From contig NZ_MDVN01000009.1 in assembly GCF_002741945.1 (NCBI RefSeq), positions 62,001 through 126,000 of the forward strand: a stretch of DNA of 64,000 bases. Reading direction: 5' to 3'. Positions 53,658-61,568 of the stretch are shown here, piece by piece (the first letter of the stretch is position 1; every line of letters starts with the position of its first letter). A program made the position numbers and the translations under genes. The stretch is from Gaetbulibacter sp. 4G1 (lineage in GTDB: Bacteria; Bacteroidota; Bacteroidia; Flavobacteriales; Flavobacteriaceae). The notes below the pieces were generated by a model. The model saw nothing but the letters and a program-made list of their open reading frames with translations. It ran no database searches and was not told where the DNA came from.

Positions 53658-55541
53658 TTATATCCAGTTTGTGTGATGATTTTCTGCTGAGTCATCATCT
53701 ATTCTTTGATATGTGTGTGCGCCAAAATAATCTCGTTGAGCCTGTATGATATTTGCAGAAGTATATGGTGTTGTAATTCCATTTAAAAATTGAATTGCTT
53801 CAGCCAAAGCTGGTGTGACAATATCATTGAGGACACATTGTGACACTACTTTTTTAGCTGCTGGTTTATACTGATTAAGTAAATCTATGATTTGTGAATT
53901 AGTCAATATATTGGTTGTACTTTTGAAGATTTCAACTAAGTTTTCCATTAATGAAGACCTAATGATACAGCCGTTTGTCCAGATTCGTGCTATTTCACTT
54001 AAGTTTAAGTTCCAATTGAATTTATCTGAAGCCTCAACTATTAATTTAAAGCCTTGATAATGGTTTATAATTCTTGCAAATTGATAGGTTTTTAAAACCT
54101 CGTCTTTAGCTATTTTTAGTTCTAAAGTATTTACTTTTTTAAAATTTTTATTTAAAAGAAGTCGTTCTTCCTTATAAAATGAAATATATCTAGAAAATAA
54201 CGCAGAAGCTATTAATGTACTTGGCACACCTAACTCTGCTGATGTAATAGTGGCCCAATTACCTGTGCCTTTATTTCCTGCTTTATCTAGTATTTTTTTA
54301 ACTAACCAATCTTCTCCTTCCTTTTTTCTACAAATTGTGGTTGTTATGTCTAACAAGTAACTGCTTGCTGTTTCTTTCCAAGTTTCAAAAGTGTTTGCTA
54401 CATCGTTTGGGTTTTGACCTAAAGCTTCCAAAATTGTAAATACCTCAGCTAACAATTGCATTTCTACATACTCAATACCATTGTGTACCATCTTTATAAA
54501 ATGTCCACTTCCTTCTGGACCAACATATGTACAGCATGGTAAACTATTTTTGTCTTTGGCCGAAATGGTTTCTAAAAATCGCTGCACCTTTTTATAAGCT
54601 TCAATATTTCCACTTGGCATAATGGACGGCCCTTTTAAAGCTCCTTCTTCTCCACCAGAAACTCCAATCCCTATAAAATGTATATGCTTAGTTTTTAAAT
54701 AATCAACACGTTCCTTTGTTCTTTTATAATTAGAGTTTCCGCCATCAATTAAAATATCTCCTTCAGATAAATGCTGTAGTAAATCTTCAATAACATAATC
54801 TATTGTTTTCCCCGCATTAACCATGAGCATAATTTTTCTTGGTTCTTGCAATGACTTTACAAATGCAGGAATATTGTCAAAAGCGGAAGCTTCTGATAAT
54901 TCAGGATATTTAGATTTAAAATCTTTAGCAATATTTTCTTCTATACCATCAACGTGTCTATTAAACATTGAAATCTTAAAACCCATATTGGCAAAGTTTC
55001 TACATAAACTTTTACCCATTACTCCTAAACCAAATAATCCAAATTCAGATTTATTCACTAGCTCGTTTTTTATCGTTTCAATAATATTTTCTGGTGTTAA
55101 GCTAATATCAATTTGTAATGCTTCTTTAGAGATTTCTAAAATATCAAATTGAGATTTTAGTAGTTCTGAAGGCATAAAATGATTTGGCCTTATATTTATT
55201 CTGTTATAAATCTGATCGAAAGATCCAGATAAGTGAACCCATTTAGTTTTGCTTTCAATATCAAGGCTTAAAATATCTCGATACTTTTGCTTTAATGCAG
55301 AGCATACAATCACACAACTGCTTTTAGTCAATTGCTTTTTAGCCAATTTGTTTAAAGTTTTTAACCAACCTTCCCTGTCTTTATCAACTAATGGCTGGCT
55401 ATTAGCCATTTTTTTGATATTGCTTTTAGAATGAAAATCATCACCATCAAAAAAAGGAATATTTAGGTCTTGCGATAGTAATTTTCCAATAGTACTTTTT
55501 CCACATCCAGAAACGCCCATTATGAAAATCACTTTTTTCAA
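53658..55541 (-). CDS. Fusion of gluconokinase and 6-phosphogluconate dehydrogenase
   Basis: Residues 1-162 are a GntK-type gluconokinase with Walker A GVSGCGKST (9-17), DGDDFHSKSNIKKM and VCSALKQKYRD. Residues 166-627 are a 6-phosphogluconate dehydrogenase with GLFGLGVMGKSLCRNF (dinucleotide fold), DGGNSNYKRT, GVSGGEEGALKGPSIMPSG and the catalytic KMVHNGIEYVEMQ (usually YGDMQ). Together they would turn D-gluconate into ribulose-5-phosphate and CO2, making NADPH. There is one continuous frame with no internal stop. It is flanked by an Nramp-fold transporter and a PL7-like lyase. NADPH could serve DEH reduction, or the pair could process an unusual sugar acid; both are inference. Confidence 0.88.
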   Translation of the reverse strand: MKKVIFIMGVSGCGKSTIGKLLSQDLNIPFFDGDDFHSKSNIKKMANSQPLVDKDREGWLKTLNKLAKKQLTKSSCVIVCSALKQKYRDILSLDIESKTKWVHLSGSFDQIYNRINIRPNHFMPSELLKSQFDILEISKEALQIDISLTPENIIETIKNELVNKSEFGLFGLGVMGKSLCRNFANMGFKISMFNRHVDGIEENIAKDFKSKYPELSEASAFDNIPAFVKSLQEPRKIMLMVNAGKTIDYVIEDLLQHLSEGDILIDGGNSNYKRTKERVDYLKTKHIHFIGIGVSGGEEGALKGPSIMPSGNIEAYKKVQRFLETISAKDKNSLPCCTYVGPEGSGHFIKMVHNGIEYVEMQLLAEVFTILEALGQNPNDVANTFETWKETASSYLLDITTTICRKKEGEDWLVKKILDKAGNKGTGNWATITSAELGVPSTLIASALFSRYISFYKEERLLLNKNFKKVNTLELKIAKDEVLKTYQFARIINHYQGFKLIVEASDKFNWNLNLSEIARIWTNGCIIRSSLMENLVEIFKSTTNILTNSQIIDLLNQYKPAAKKVVSQCVLNDIVTPALAEAIQFLNGITTPYTSANIIQAQRDYFGAHTYQRIDDDSAENHHTNWI

Positions 55542-55553
55542 TATTTCTTTGTT

Positions 55554-56549
55554 TTATTGATTAGGTACTGTACTTTCTCCCACAGTAGCTTCTTTAAACC
55601 AAACCTCTGCATAACTTCCATTTGCATATTGTTTAGCTATATCACCATTATAGATTTCAGACTTCGTACTTTTACCATTAGCCTGATTATAAGCCCCTTG
55701 TTTAAAGTATTGTATTTCTCCTGCATAGGCAATTTCTCTTTCTGGACTTACACTTCGTCTTGATGAATAAACGTTTAGCACTTGTTCTGGAATGTCTGCT
55801 TTTGTTGAAAAATCTGATTTCAATAAGTTCTTTGCGAATTTTATAGTTTCGTGACCTTCACTAGCAAAGGTTAGATACATAATACCTTTATGTACATTGA
55901 CTTCATAACTAAATTCCTCTCCTAAGGCGATGCCTTCTTTAGGTTCTTCAGGGTAAGACATTGAACTTTCTCCAACAACAGAAAAATCGTAACCCCAAAC
56001 GGCTGTGGAATAATCCCATCTCCCCGAATTGTCTCCTTCTGTATTAATTTCATAGTTCCAAAAAACCGATCCTTTATTGTGTCCAGGGAATTTTTTATAA
56101 AATATTTTTAATGGCTCATTTTCATGGCCTTCATCACTATGAATCTGACCTACTACCACAGAATATGACGAGGATACTCTTGCATCACCAGTTGTTGATA
56201 CATGCTGTACTTTTAAAGTACCTGTTAATTTGCCTCCTTCTTCTGGAATCCAATGTTTCTTTTCTCCTAACTCCGTTCTCGTATTACTTGAAGTTTTTGA
56301 GGTGATACCTGAATTTGGCGTTTTATATACTACCCAATTTGTATCCTCATAACTTTCTACATAAAAAAAGTCATCCTTTTGAAAATTAACTAAACTATCA
56401 GAACGCGTGCCATCTCCTAAAAGAATCTTCCATTTATCCATAAATGGAATAACATCACTAGGGTATTTTATTGATTTTTCGGTTTTAGAATTATTTTTAC
56501 AGGCCAAAAATGCCAGTAATATTAGTATTGATAAGCCTATTCTTTTCAT
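55554..56549 (-). CDS. PL7-type alginate lyase lipoprotein (paralogue of 51227-52315)
   Basis: The 331-residue product has lipobox FLAC (Cys17). The PL7 blocks are SNTRTELGEK (88-97), VVGQIHS (132-138) and YFKQGAYNQ (about 285). It shares YPSDVI, NWVVYKTP, STTGDARV and GHENEPLKIFYKKFPGH with the gene at 51227-52315, so the two arose by duplication, with the transporter and the fusion kinase now between them. It lies 12 bp upstream of the fusion gene and 27 bp after the PL6 stop, clearly in one operon. Confidence 0.85.
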   Translation of the reverse strand: MKRIGLSILILLAFLACKNNSKTEKSIKYPSDVIPFMDKWKILLGDGTRSDSLVNFQKDDFFYVESYEDTNWVVYKTPNSGITSKTSSNTRTELGEKKHWIPEEGGKLTGTLKVQHVSTTGDARVSSSYSVVVGQIHSDEGHENEPLKIFYKKFPGHNKGSVFWNYEINTEGDNSGRWDYSTAVWGYDFSVVGESSMSYPEEPKEGIALGEEFSYEVNVHKGIMYLTFASEGHETIKFAKNLLKSDFSTKADIPEQVLNVYSSRRSVSPEREIAYAGEIQYFKQGAYNQANGKSTKSEIYNGDIAKQYANGSYAEVWFKEATVGESTVPNQ

Positions 56550-56576
56550 TGATTTAATTAGTTGAATATTGGTTGA

Positions 56577-58904
56577 TTAATACATCAATTTTAACTTTAA
56601 ATTCTCTTCAACTTTAATCTCGCCAGAATTTGATATTTGATTGTTTGAATGCGAATTGTTTTTTGCTCCCCAAAGCAATGCTACAAGTTTAACAGGATTA
56701 TTAGAAAACGTGTTATCTCTAATATTTACATTTATTATACCTCTGTGATTTAAAAGCACTTTGTTTTTTTCTTTTATACCACAATTAGTAAAAGTGCTAT
56801 TTGTTACTAATAGGTTTCCACCAATAGTAGATTCATCATAACCGCCTCTGTAATAATCAATAACATTTGCTTTTACATTATTAAAGTTACAGCTGTCTAC
56901 GGTTAAATATTCTGTATTATAATCTCCTTTATCGTTTATTTCTTCAGATAACTCTAGTCCATTTTCACAGTTAGAAATTGAAGTTTTTTCAAAAGTAATG
57001 CGTTCAGCAAATGATTCTTTATAAGCTTTTAATACATAACCAAAGTTGCTTATTTCAGAATTTGAAACTGTTAACCCAAAATGATTAGACATGTTTTCTT
57101 TTAAACTTGCAAACGCATAATTTGAAGAATTTCCTTTTAGAATTATATTACTTACCGTTAGCTTTCCTTTAGGTTGCAATGAAAATAGTGGTGTTAGAGA
57201 TTCTCCTGAATATACAAGTACTGCTTTTTCGTTTCCTTGAGATTGGATAGTCAATGTTTTATTTATTATCAAAGACATATCTATACTATAAATACCTTTA
57301 GCTAAAGCAATAACATCTCCACTACTCGCTTCATTTATTTTGGTTTGTATTTCTCCAACATTTGCAACATTATGCACTATAGGATCTTTGACTTCAGCTT
57401 CATTAGAAAACCAAGTAGTACCATATTTAGATTTATCTAAAATATTTGGGTTGAAAGCATCACCCTCTAAAACTGCACCAATACTTTTACTATCTTTTCT
57501 AGATGTACCAAATAAATCGTTTTCAATAGTATTAAAATCGAAACCATTATAAGCTTCAACTTCGCTAGGAATTCCGGTTGGAAGCATAATATTATCTGAT
57601 ACTTTCTTCAATTCTAAAGATGCTTCAACAATACCTCCATCAAAACCCTTAAACTTAACCCCCTTGTTATCTACTATATTGTTTTTAAAAGTGACTCCAT
57701 CTACTTTATCATTTTCAATAACTATATTTTCATTTCCTTTTTCATTGTACACAATATTATTAGCTACTGTAGTTCTAATGGCTCTTGCTGAACGAATTTC
57801 AGATTTTGGTAATACATCTGCTTGCGCAATATTTGTTCCTACACCAAATTGCCAAGGCGAACTACAATTTACATATGTATTATATGCAACAACAACATCT
57901 GTTACTTGATTATAACGATTTAATGGTGATTTAGGAATCCCATTCATTACTGCTAATGGGCTTCTAAAACTTTTCCCTTTTAAATTAAAAAAGTAGTTAT
58001 TGACTACCCAATGTCCTGTATTAATAATACGAATGCCCCCAATGTTTTCGTTTCCAGGATCTCCAATAAAATAATTTCCATCAATCATTGAGTAGTTGCC
58101 ATGACGCGTTACTAATGAGCCCTCACTTTTATAAAATACATTGTTTTTAAATACATTAAAATTTGTTTTACTTGAAATAACCTCAACTTCACCATTACAT
58201 TCTTCAAATAAATTATTAGCAACCATAGTATGACTTGGAGACATAGACGTATAACTATCACCTAACTGAATTGTTTCACCACTTGGGCCTCCTTTTACTG
58301 GTCTTGGTCCAAAATGATTATTTACAATTTGATGATAGTTATTAATACTTTCAATACCAGCAATACTAACTCTTACTGTTGGCCCTCTATTAGTTTTACC
58401 GCCAATATAACAGTTGCTTAGCTCATTATGTCTTCCCCAAAATTGCACCCATAAATCACTTTTATCTCGTTTTGGCTTATTAAAATCTTCAATTACACAA
58501 TTAGTTAATTTACAGTTATTTGCTATTTCATCTAATGTATCTTTATGGCTTATTTTAAAATCGACTACAGCATTTGATGGCGAATAACCATTTTTGAAAT
58601 ATAACCCCTCAGCAACCAAATATTCGCCTCCGAATTTTAAATACGATTTACCTTCAATACTAACTTTTCCTGCTGTTTCAGCTTTTAGGATTATTGGTTT
58701 ATTCTTAGTACCCTTACCTCTAAATTTAATTTCAACATCTTTCCAAGTACCATTTGCTAATACAATTTGATCTCCAGCTTTACTGTTCTTTATCGCATCG
58801 TTTAGTTCTTTAATATTAGTAACTTTAATTTCACCCGTTTGTGTTTGTTGATTACAAGCTATTAATAAAACAAATAAGCTTAAAGTGAATATGGTTTTCT
58901 TCAT
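56577..58904 (-). CDS. PL6 (chondroitinase B-like) alginate lyase lipoprotein
   Basis: PL6 enzymes are right-handed parallel beta-helices that cleave alginate, often MG or G-rich. From Met at 58904 the product has 775 residues with signal MKKTIFTLSLFVLLIAC (lipobox LIAC). An upstream ATG at 58943 adds thirteen residues ahead of the signal and is less likely. The catalytic region shows as CNGEVEVISSKTNFNVFKNN, giving the base Lys, followed by SEGSLVTRHGNYS, giving the Arg, as in PL6. A second beta-helix part follows after about residue 500, so it is a two-domain form. It heads the minus-strand run to the SDR at 50440. Confidence 0.9.
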   Translation of the reverse strand: MKKTIFTLSLFVLLIACNQQTQTGEIKVTNIKELNDAIKNSKAGDQIVLANGTWKDVEIKFRGKGTKNKPIILKAETAGKVSIEGKSYLKFGGEYLVAEGLYFKNGYSPSNAVVDFKISHKDTLDEIANNCKLTNCVIEDFNKPKRDKSDLWVQFWGRHNELSNCYIGGKTNRGPTVRVSIAGIESINNYHQIVNNHFGPRPVKGGPSGETIQLGDSYTSMSPSHTMVANNLFEECNGEVEVISSKTNFNVFKNNVFYKSEGSLVTRHGNYSMIDGNYFIGDPGNENIGGIRIINTGHWVVNNYFFNLKGKSFRSPLAVMNGIPKSPLNRYNQVTDVVVAYNTYVNCSSPWQFGVGTNIAQADVLPKSEIRSARAIRTTVANNIVYNEKGNENIVIENDKVDGVTFKNNIVDNKGVKFKGFDGGIVEASLELKKVSDNIMLPTGIPSEVEAYNGFDFNTIENDLFGTSRKDSKSIGAVLEGDAFNPNILDKSKYGTTWFSNEAEVKDPIVHNVANVGEIQTKINEASSGDVIALAKGIYSIDMSLIINKTLTIQSQGNEKAVLVYSGESLTPLFSLQPKGKLTVSNIILKGNSSNYAFASLKENMSNHFGLTVSNSEISNFGYVLKAYKESFAERITFEKTSISNCENGLELSEEINDKGDYNTEYLTVDSCNFNNVKANVIDYYRGGYDESTIGGNLLVTNSTFTNCGIKEKNKVLLNHRGIINVNIRDNTFSNNPVKLVALLWGAKNNSHSNNQISNSGEIKVEENLKLKLMY

Positions 58905-59040
58905 GTGTTTATTTAGTATGTTTAAAAAATTACTTGTAGTCATTTATGTTTTTCTATAAATTTATATATAACTCTTTAAATAGTTGATTTTTTTTTATAA
59001 AAACACTTTTAAAATTTCATTCGATTATTCAGGTACTTAA

Positions 59041-59069
59041 AAAAGCCTTTTATTTAATAAAAGGCTTTT
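59041..59069. terminator. Strong bidirectional terminator after the lamin-tail gene
   Basis: AAAAGCCTTTTATT (59041-59054) pairs perfectly with AATAAAAGGCTTTT (59056-59069); the tip would open to a small loop. It lies 23 bp beyond the stop codon of the lamin-tail gene on the minus strand. Confidence 0.8.
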
Positions 59070-59091
59070 AAATCAATCAAACTAATTCTAA

Positions 59092-60165
59092 TCACTCAAT
59101 TACTATTTTTTTAACTAGACTATTATCATCAGTATTTACTTTTAAAAGATAAATCCCACTACTTAAAGCTGATACATCAAATCTATTATTTACCAAATTA
59201 TTTTCAGAAATCACTTTATTACCAATAATGCTATACATTTCAACAGAGGAAACTTTTACGTTTTTTGATTCTATAGTTACTATATCTTTTACAGGATTCG
59301 GATAAATTTTAAAGTTTGAAGCTAAAACATCTTCAGTTGATAAAGTAGTATTTTGAGACGGATTAGCAGAACCTATATGATTTAATTCTGAACCAGCAAA
59401 GCTATTAGGGGTGCTTCGATTAGTTGTAGAACTTAATACCCAATTTGGCACATTTCCTGACGGAATATCTCCACCAACCCAGTCTGATGTTGACTCATCA
59501 TTTGTTACAACAGACCCAGTTGAATTTCCTATTCTAGCTGCATAATCGTATTGGGTTGTTGTTTGTATAACAGTTGCTCCAGCTGGAAACTTTAAAGTTC
59601 CTGTTGTTACTATAGCGTCTTCGGCAAAGATAACATTGGCATAAGCAAACTCATCATGAGGTAAAGTACCGTCATCATCAGCAAATGAAATACCATCTAA
59701 AACTGTCCAACCAGCATAAACCGCCCCATCAGGTGTTCCGTCATCATCACTATCTATATCATCACTACTTGAAGGAGCCGTTGCAGACTGAATTAACAAA
59801 TAAGTATGTGTTTGATCTTCTAAGTTACCATCATTTAAATCTAGAACAACTGTCGCATCTGGGTCAACGGTATAAGGGTGGCCTGTTGCTAAAAGCACTA
59901 AATACCCATTTGATCCTAATGTCAATCCTGATAAATCCATGATATCAGATTCAATATCACCTGGACTATTACCGTCATCACCATCTCCATCAATTCCAAC
60001 TAAATATGTTCCTGCTCCAATTGTCGCATTTGCAGCACCCCGAATTTCAATATATTCGTTTGGAGCATCAGTCCCTGGAGGACTTATAAAGATTTCATTT
60101 ATATAAAGTTGAGCGCTAACTAATTGGCTAGCAAATAATAAAGTAAAAAGTAATTTTGTTTTCAT
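59092..60165 (-). CDS. Secreted lamin-tail-domain protein with T9SS sorting tail
   Basis: The 357-residue product has a signal peptide (to about VSAQ at 16-19). A lamin-tail domain follows (LYINEIFISPPGTDAPNEYIEI, about 20-170) with acid-rich turns such as GDGDDGNSPGD and DDIDSDDDGTPDG that resemble calcium-binding loops. The C-terminal 75 residues are a type IX sorting tail (FKIYPNPVKDIVTIES, SSGIYLLKVNTDDNSLVKKIVIE). No catalytic residues are recognisable. Its promoter carries three GntR-type operators, so it should be induced with the alginate genes; its function there is unknown. Confidence 0.8.
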   Translation of the reverse strand: MKTKLLFTLLFASQLVSAQLYINEIFISPPGTDAPNEYIEIRGAANATIGAGTYLVGIDGDGDDGNSPGDIESDIMDLSGLTLGSNGYLVLLATGHPYTVDPDATVVLDLNDGNLEDQTHTYLLIQSATAPSSSDDIDSDDDGTPDGAVYAGWTVLDGISFADDDGTLPHDEFAYANVIFAEDAIVTTGTLKFPAGATVIQTTTQYDYAARIGNSTGSVVTNDESTSDWVGGDIPSGNVPNWVLSSTTNRSTPNSFAGSELNHIGSANPSQNTTLSTEDVLASNFKIYPNPVKDIVTIESKNVKVSSVEMYSIIGNKVISENNLVNNRFDVSALSSGIYLLKVNTDDNSLVKKIVIE

Positions 60166-60232
60166 AATTTTCAGATAAAAAGTTTATAAAATATTACCAT
60201 TACTTTTTAGGTTAAGAATTATTTAGTATTTT

Positions 60233-60268
60233 TGGTAAACCAAACTGGTTAACCAAATTGGTTTTCCA
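60233..60268. promoter_or_regulatory. Triple GntR-type operator between the lamin-tail and RraA-like genes
   Basis: Three 10-bp elements lie exactly 13 bp apart: TGGTAAACCA (60233-60242), TGGTTAACCA (60246-60255) and TGGTTTTCCA (60259-60268, imperfect). They sit in the gap between divergent genes and could control both. Confidence 0.75.
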
Positions 60269-60286
60269 AATATATGGATATTTTTG
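60257..60286 (+). promoter_or_regulatory. Possible promoter of the RraA-like gene
   Basis: ATTG (60257-60260), 18 bp, TATTTTTG (60279-60286) approximate the consensus on the plus strand. The -33 end overlaps the third operator. Confidence 0.35.
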
Positions 60287-60297
60287 TATTATGCAAA
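60267..60297 (-). promoter_or_regulatory. Promoter of the lamin-tail gene
   Basis: On the minus strand TTTG (60297-60294), 19 bp and TATATTTG (60274-60267) reproduce exactly the layout of the alginate susC promoter, with the operator array directly downstream of the -7 box. Confidence 0.7.
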
Positions 60298-60320
60298 TTA
60301 TTTTAACACAAAACTGTAAA

Positions 60321-61040
60321 ATGGTGAAGTTGGACCCTATTATTCGTCAAAAGTTCAAAAAGATAAGCACAGCAACTATAGCTACATGCTTATATAAAAA
60401 GGGATTAAGAAATCAATTTATTCAAGATGTGCACCCTCTTAGTTCTTTAAAAGGAAATATGGTAGGTGAAGCTTTTACCTTAAGATATATTCCTGCTCGA
60501 GAAGACCTAAACCCTGTTAGTGTATTTCAAGACCCAAAACACCCACAACGAGTTGCTATTGAAACTTGCCCTAAAGGAGCAGTTTTAGTTATTGATAGTA
60601 GAAAAAATGCTAAAGCAGCGTCAGCTGGATCAATTTTAGTTACGCGTTTAATGATACGAGGTGCGGAAGGAATTGTAACTGATGGTGGTTTTAGAGACTC
60701 TGAAGAAATTGCTAATCTTGACTTCCATTCATATCATAAAAGGCCTTCAGCTCCAACAAACCTGACACTACACCAAGCTATAGATATTAATACACCTATA
60801 GGTTGTGGAGACATTGCTGTTTTTCCTGGTGATGTTATTGTAGGCGACAAAGATGGGGTAATAGTAATTCCATCAAATATAGCTGAAGAAGTAGCTAGTG
60901 AATGTGAAACAATGACTGTCTTTGAAGACTTTGTATTAGAACAAGTAAATAAAGGAAAATCTATTTTAGGATTGTATCCACCAACAGATCAGCAAACTTT
61001 AACTGATTTTGAAAAATGGAAAAAGTTGAAAAATATTTAA
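60321..61040 (+). CDS. RraA-like / HMG-aldolase-family protein
   Basis: From ATG 60321 (MVKLDPIIRQKF) the product has 239 residues. ATG 60291 and TTG 60258 are in frame, but they overlap the divergent promoter and the operator. The family signature is RGAEGIVTDGGFRD, with Asp and Arg of the aldolase site. GCGDIAVFPGDVIVGDKDGVIVIP is the typical C-terminal block. Members are class II pyruvate aldolases, oxaloacetate decarboxylases or RNase E regulator homologues. Here the operator array suggests a catabolic enzyme for a sugar-acid-derived keto acid. The exact reaction is unknown. It is the only plus-strand gene of the putative GntR regulon. Confidence 0.83.
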   Translation: MVKLDPIIRQKFKKISTATIATCLYKKGLRNQFIQDVHPLSSLKGNMVGEAFTLRYIPAREDLNPVSVFQDPKHPQRVAIETCPKGAVLVIDSRKNAKAASAGSILVTRLMIRGAEGIVTDGGFRDSEEIANLDFHSYHKRPSAPTNLTLHQAIDINTPIGCGDIAVFPGDVIVGDKDGVIVIPSNIAEEVASECETMTVFEDFVLEQVNKGKSILGLYPPTDQQTLTDFEKWKKLKNI

Positions 61041-61115
61041 GCTTTAGTTATTATAATTACTAAACTTATAAAGTCTTCTCTAAAATAGAGTACTTTCTGG
61101 CTCATAATAAAAAAA

Positions 61116-61136
61116 CCTCCAACCAAAGGTTGAAGG
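61116..61136 (-). terminator. Hairpin with minus-strand T-tract
   Basis: CCTCCAACC (61116-61124) pairs with GGTTGAAGG (61128-61136), with one internal mismatch and loop AAA. Seven A residues precede it on the plus strand, so it is a good intrinsic terminator for minus-strand transcription. No minus-strand gene lies to its right. On the plus strand it could weakly terminate the RraA-like gene. Confidence 0.5.
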
Positions 61137-61291
61137 CTTTACTTAGTAGCGGGGAAAATCAAAATATCTAACTTATTTATAAAGGATTCTAAATTAATTT
61201 ATAAAATTTCAAAATACTTAAATCACAAGAATTAGTAACTTCAAAAGCCCCCTATCTTACTGAATAATATTTCCCTTATATATTAGTTGCC

Positions 61292-61305
61292 ATAGGTATA
61301 CCTAT
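61292..61305. promoter_or_regulatory. 14-bp palindrome ATAGGTATACCTAT
   Basis: This is a perfect inverted repeat in the gap upstream of the unknown operon. Its right half, GTATACCTAT, recurs at 61497-61506, 63 bp before the 61569 start codon. It may be a regulator site; nothing identifies the regulator. Confidence 0.3.
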
Positions 61306-61568
61306 AATTCTAGTTTGTTTTAGGCATAGTTTGTAATAATTCTTGAAATTTTCAAAATTCTTACCATTTATCGTTTAAAAGCAACAATTCATGTAATTAA
61401 TTTCTTATTTCCTAATAGTTTCATAAATTTATCTATCTCCCTATTAAACCTGTTCATTTCTGAACAGAAATTAATTAATTGCGTTTCGTTGTTAAAGTAT
61501 ACCTATTACTGGGTATTTACTTATTAAACGTTAATCTATATTATTGGTTAATTTAAATCCTAAATTAA

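Larger units (their letters stand above)
61041..61568. other. 528-bp gap with hairpins and a palindrome before an unknown operon
   Basis: From left to right there are a terminator-like hairpin (61116-61136), a short tRNA-3'-like stretch (61145-61155), the perfect palindrome ATAGGTATACCTAT (61292-61305), the hairpin CTGTTCA/TGAACAG (61450-61467) and a second GTATACCTAT (61497-61506) repeating the palindrome's right half. No open reading frame is convincing. Confidence 0.6.

Noticed and set aside
60258-60320. Longer N-terminus of the RraA-like protein from TTG 60258 or ATG 60291
   Set aside because: These starts overlap the third operator and the -33 box of the divergent promoter; homologues begin near the VKLDP segment.
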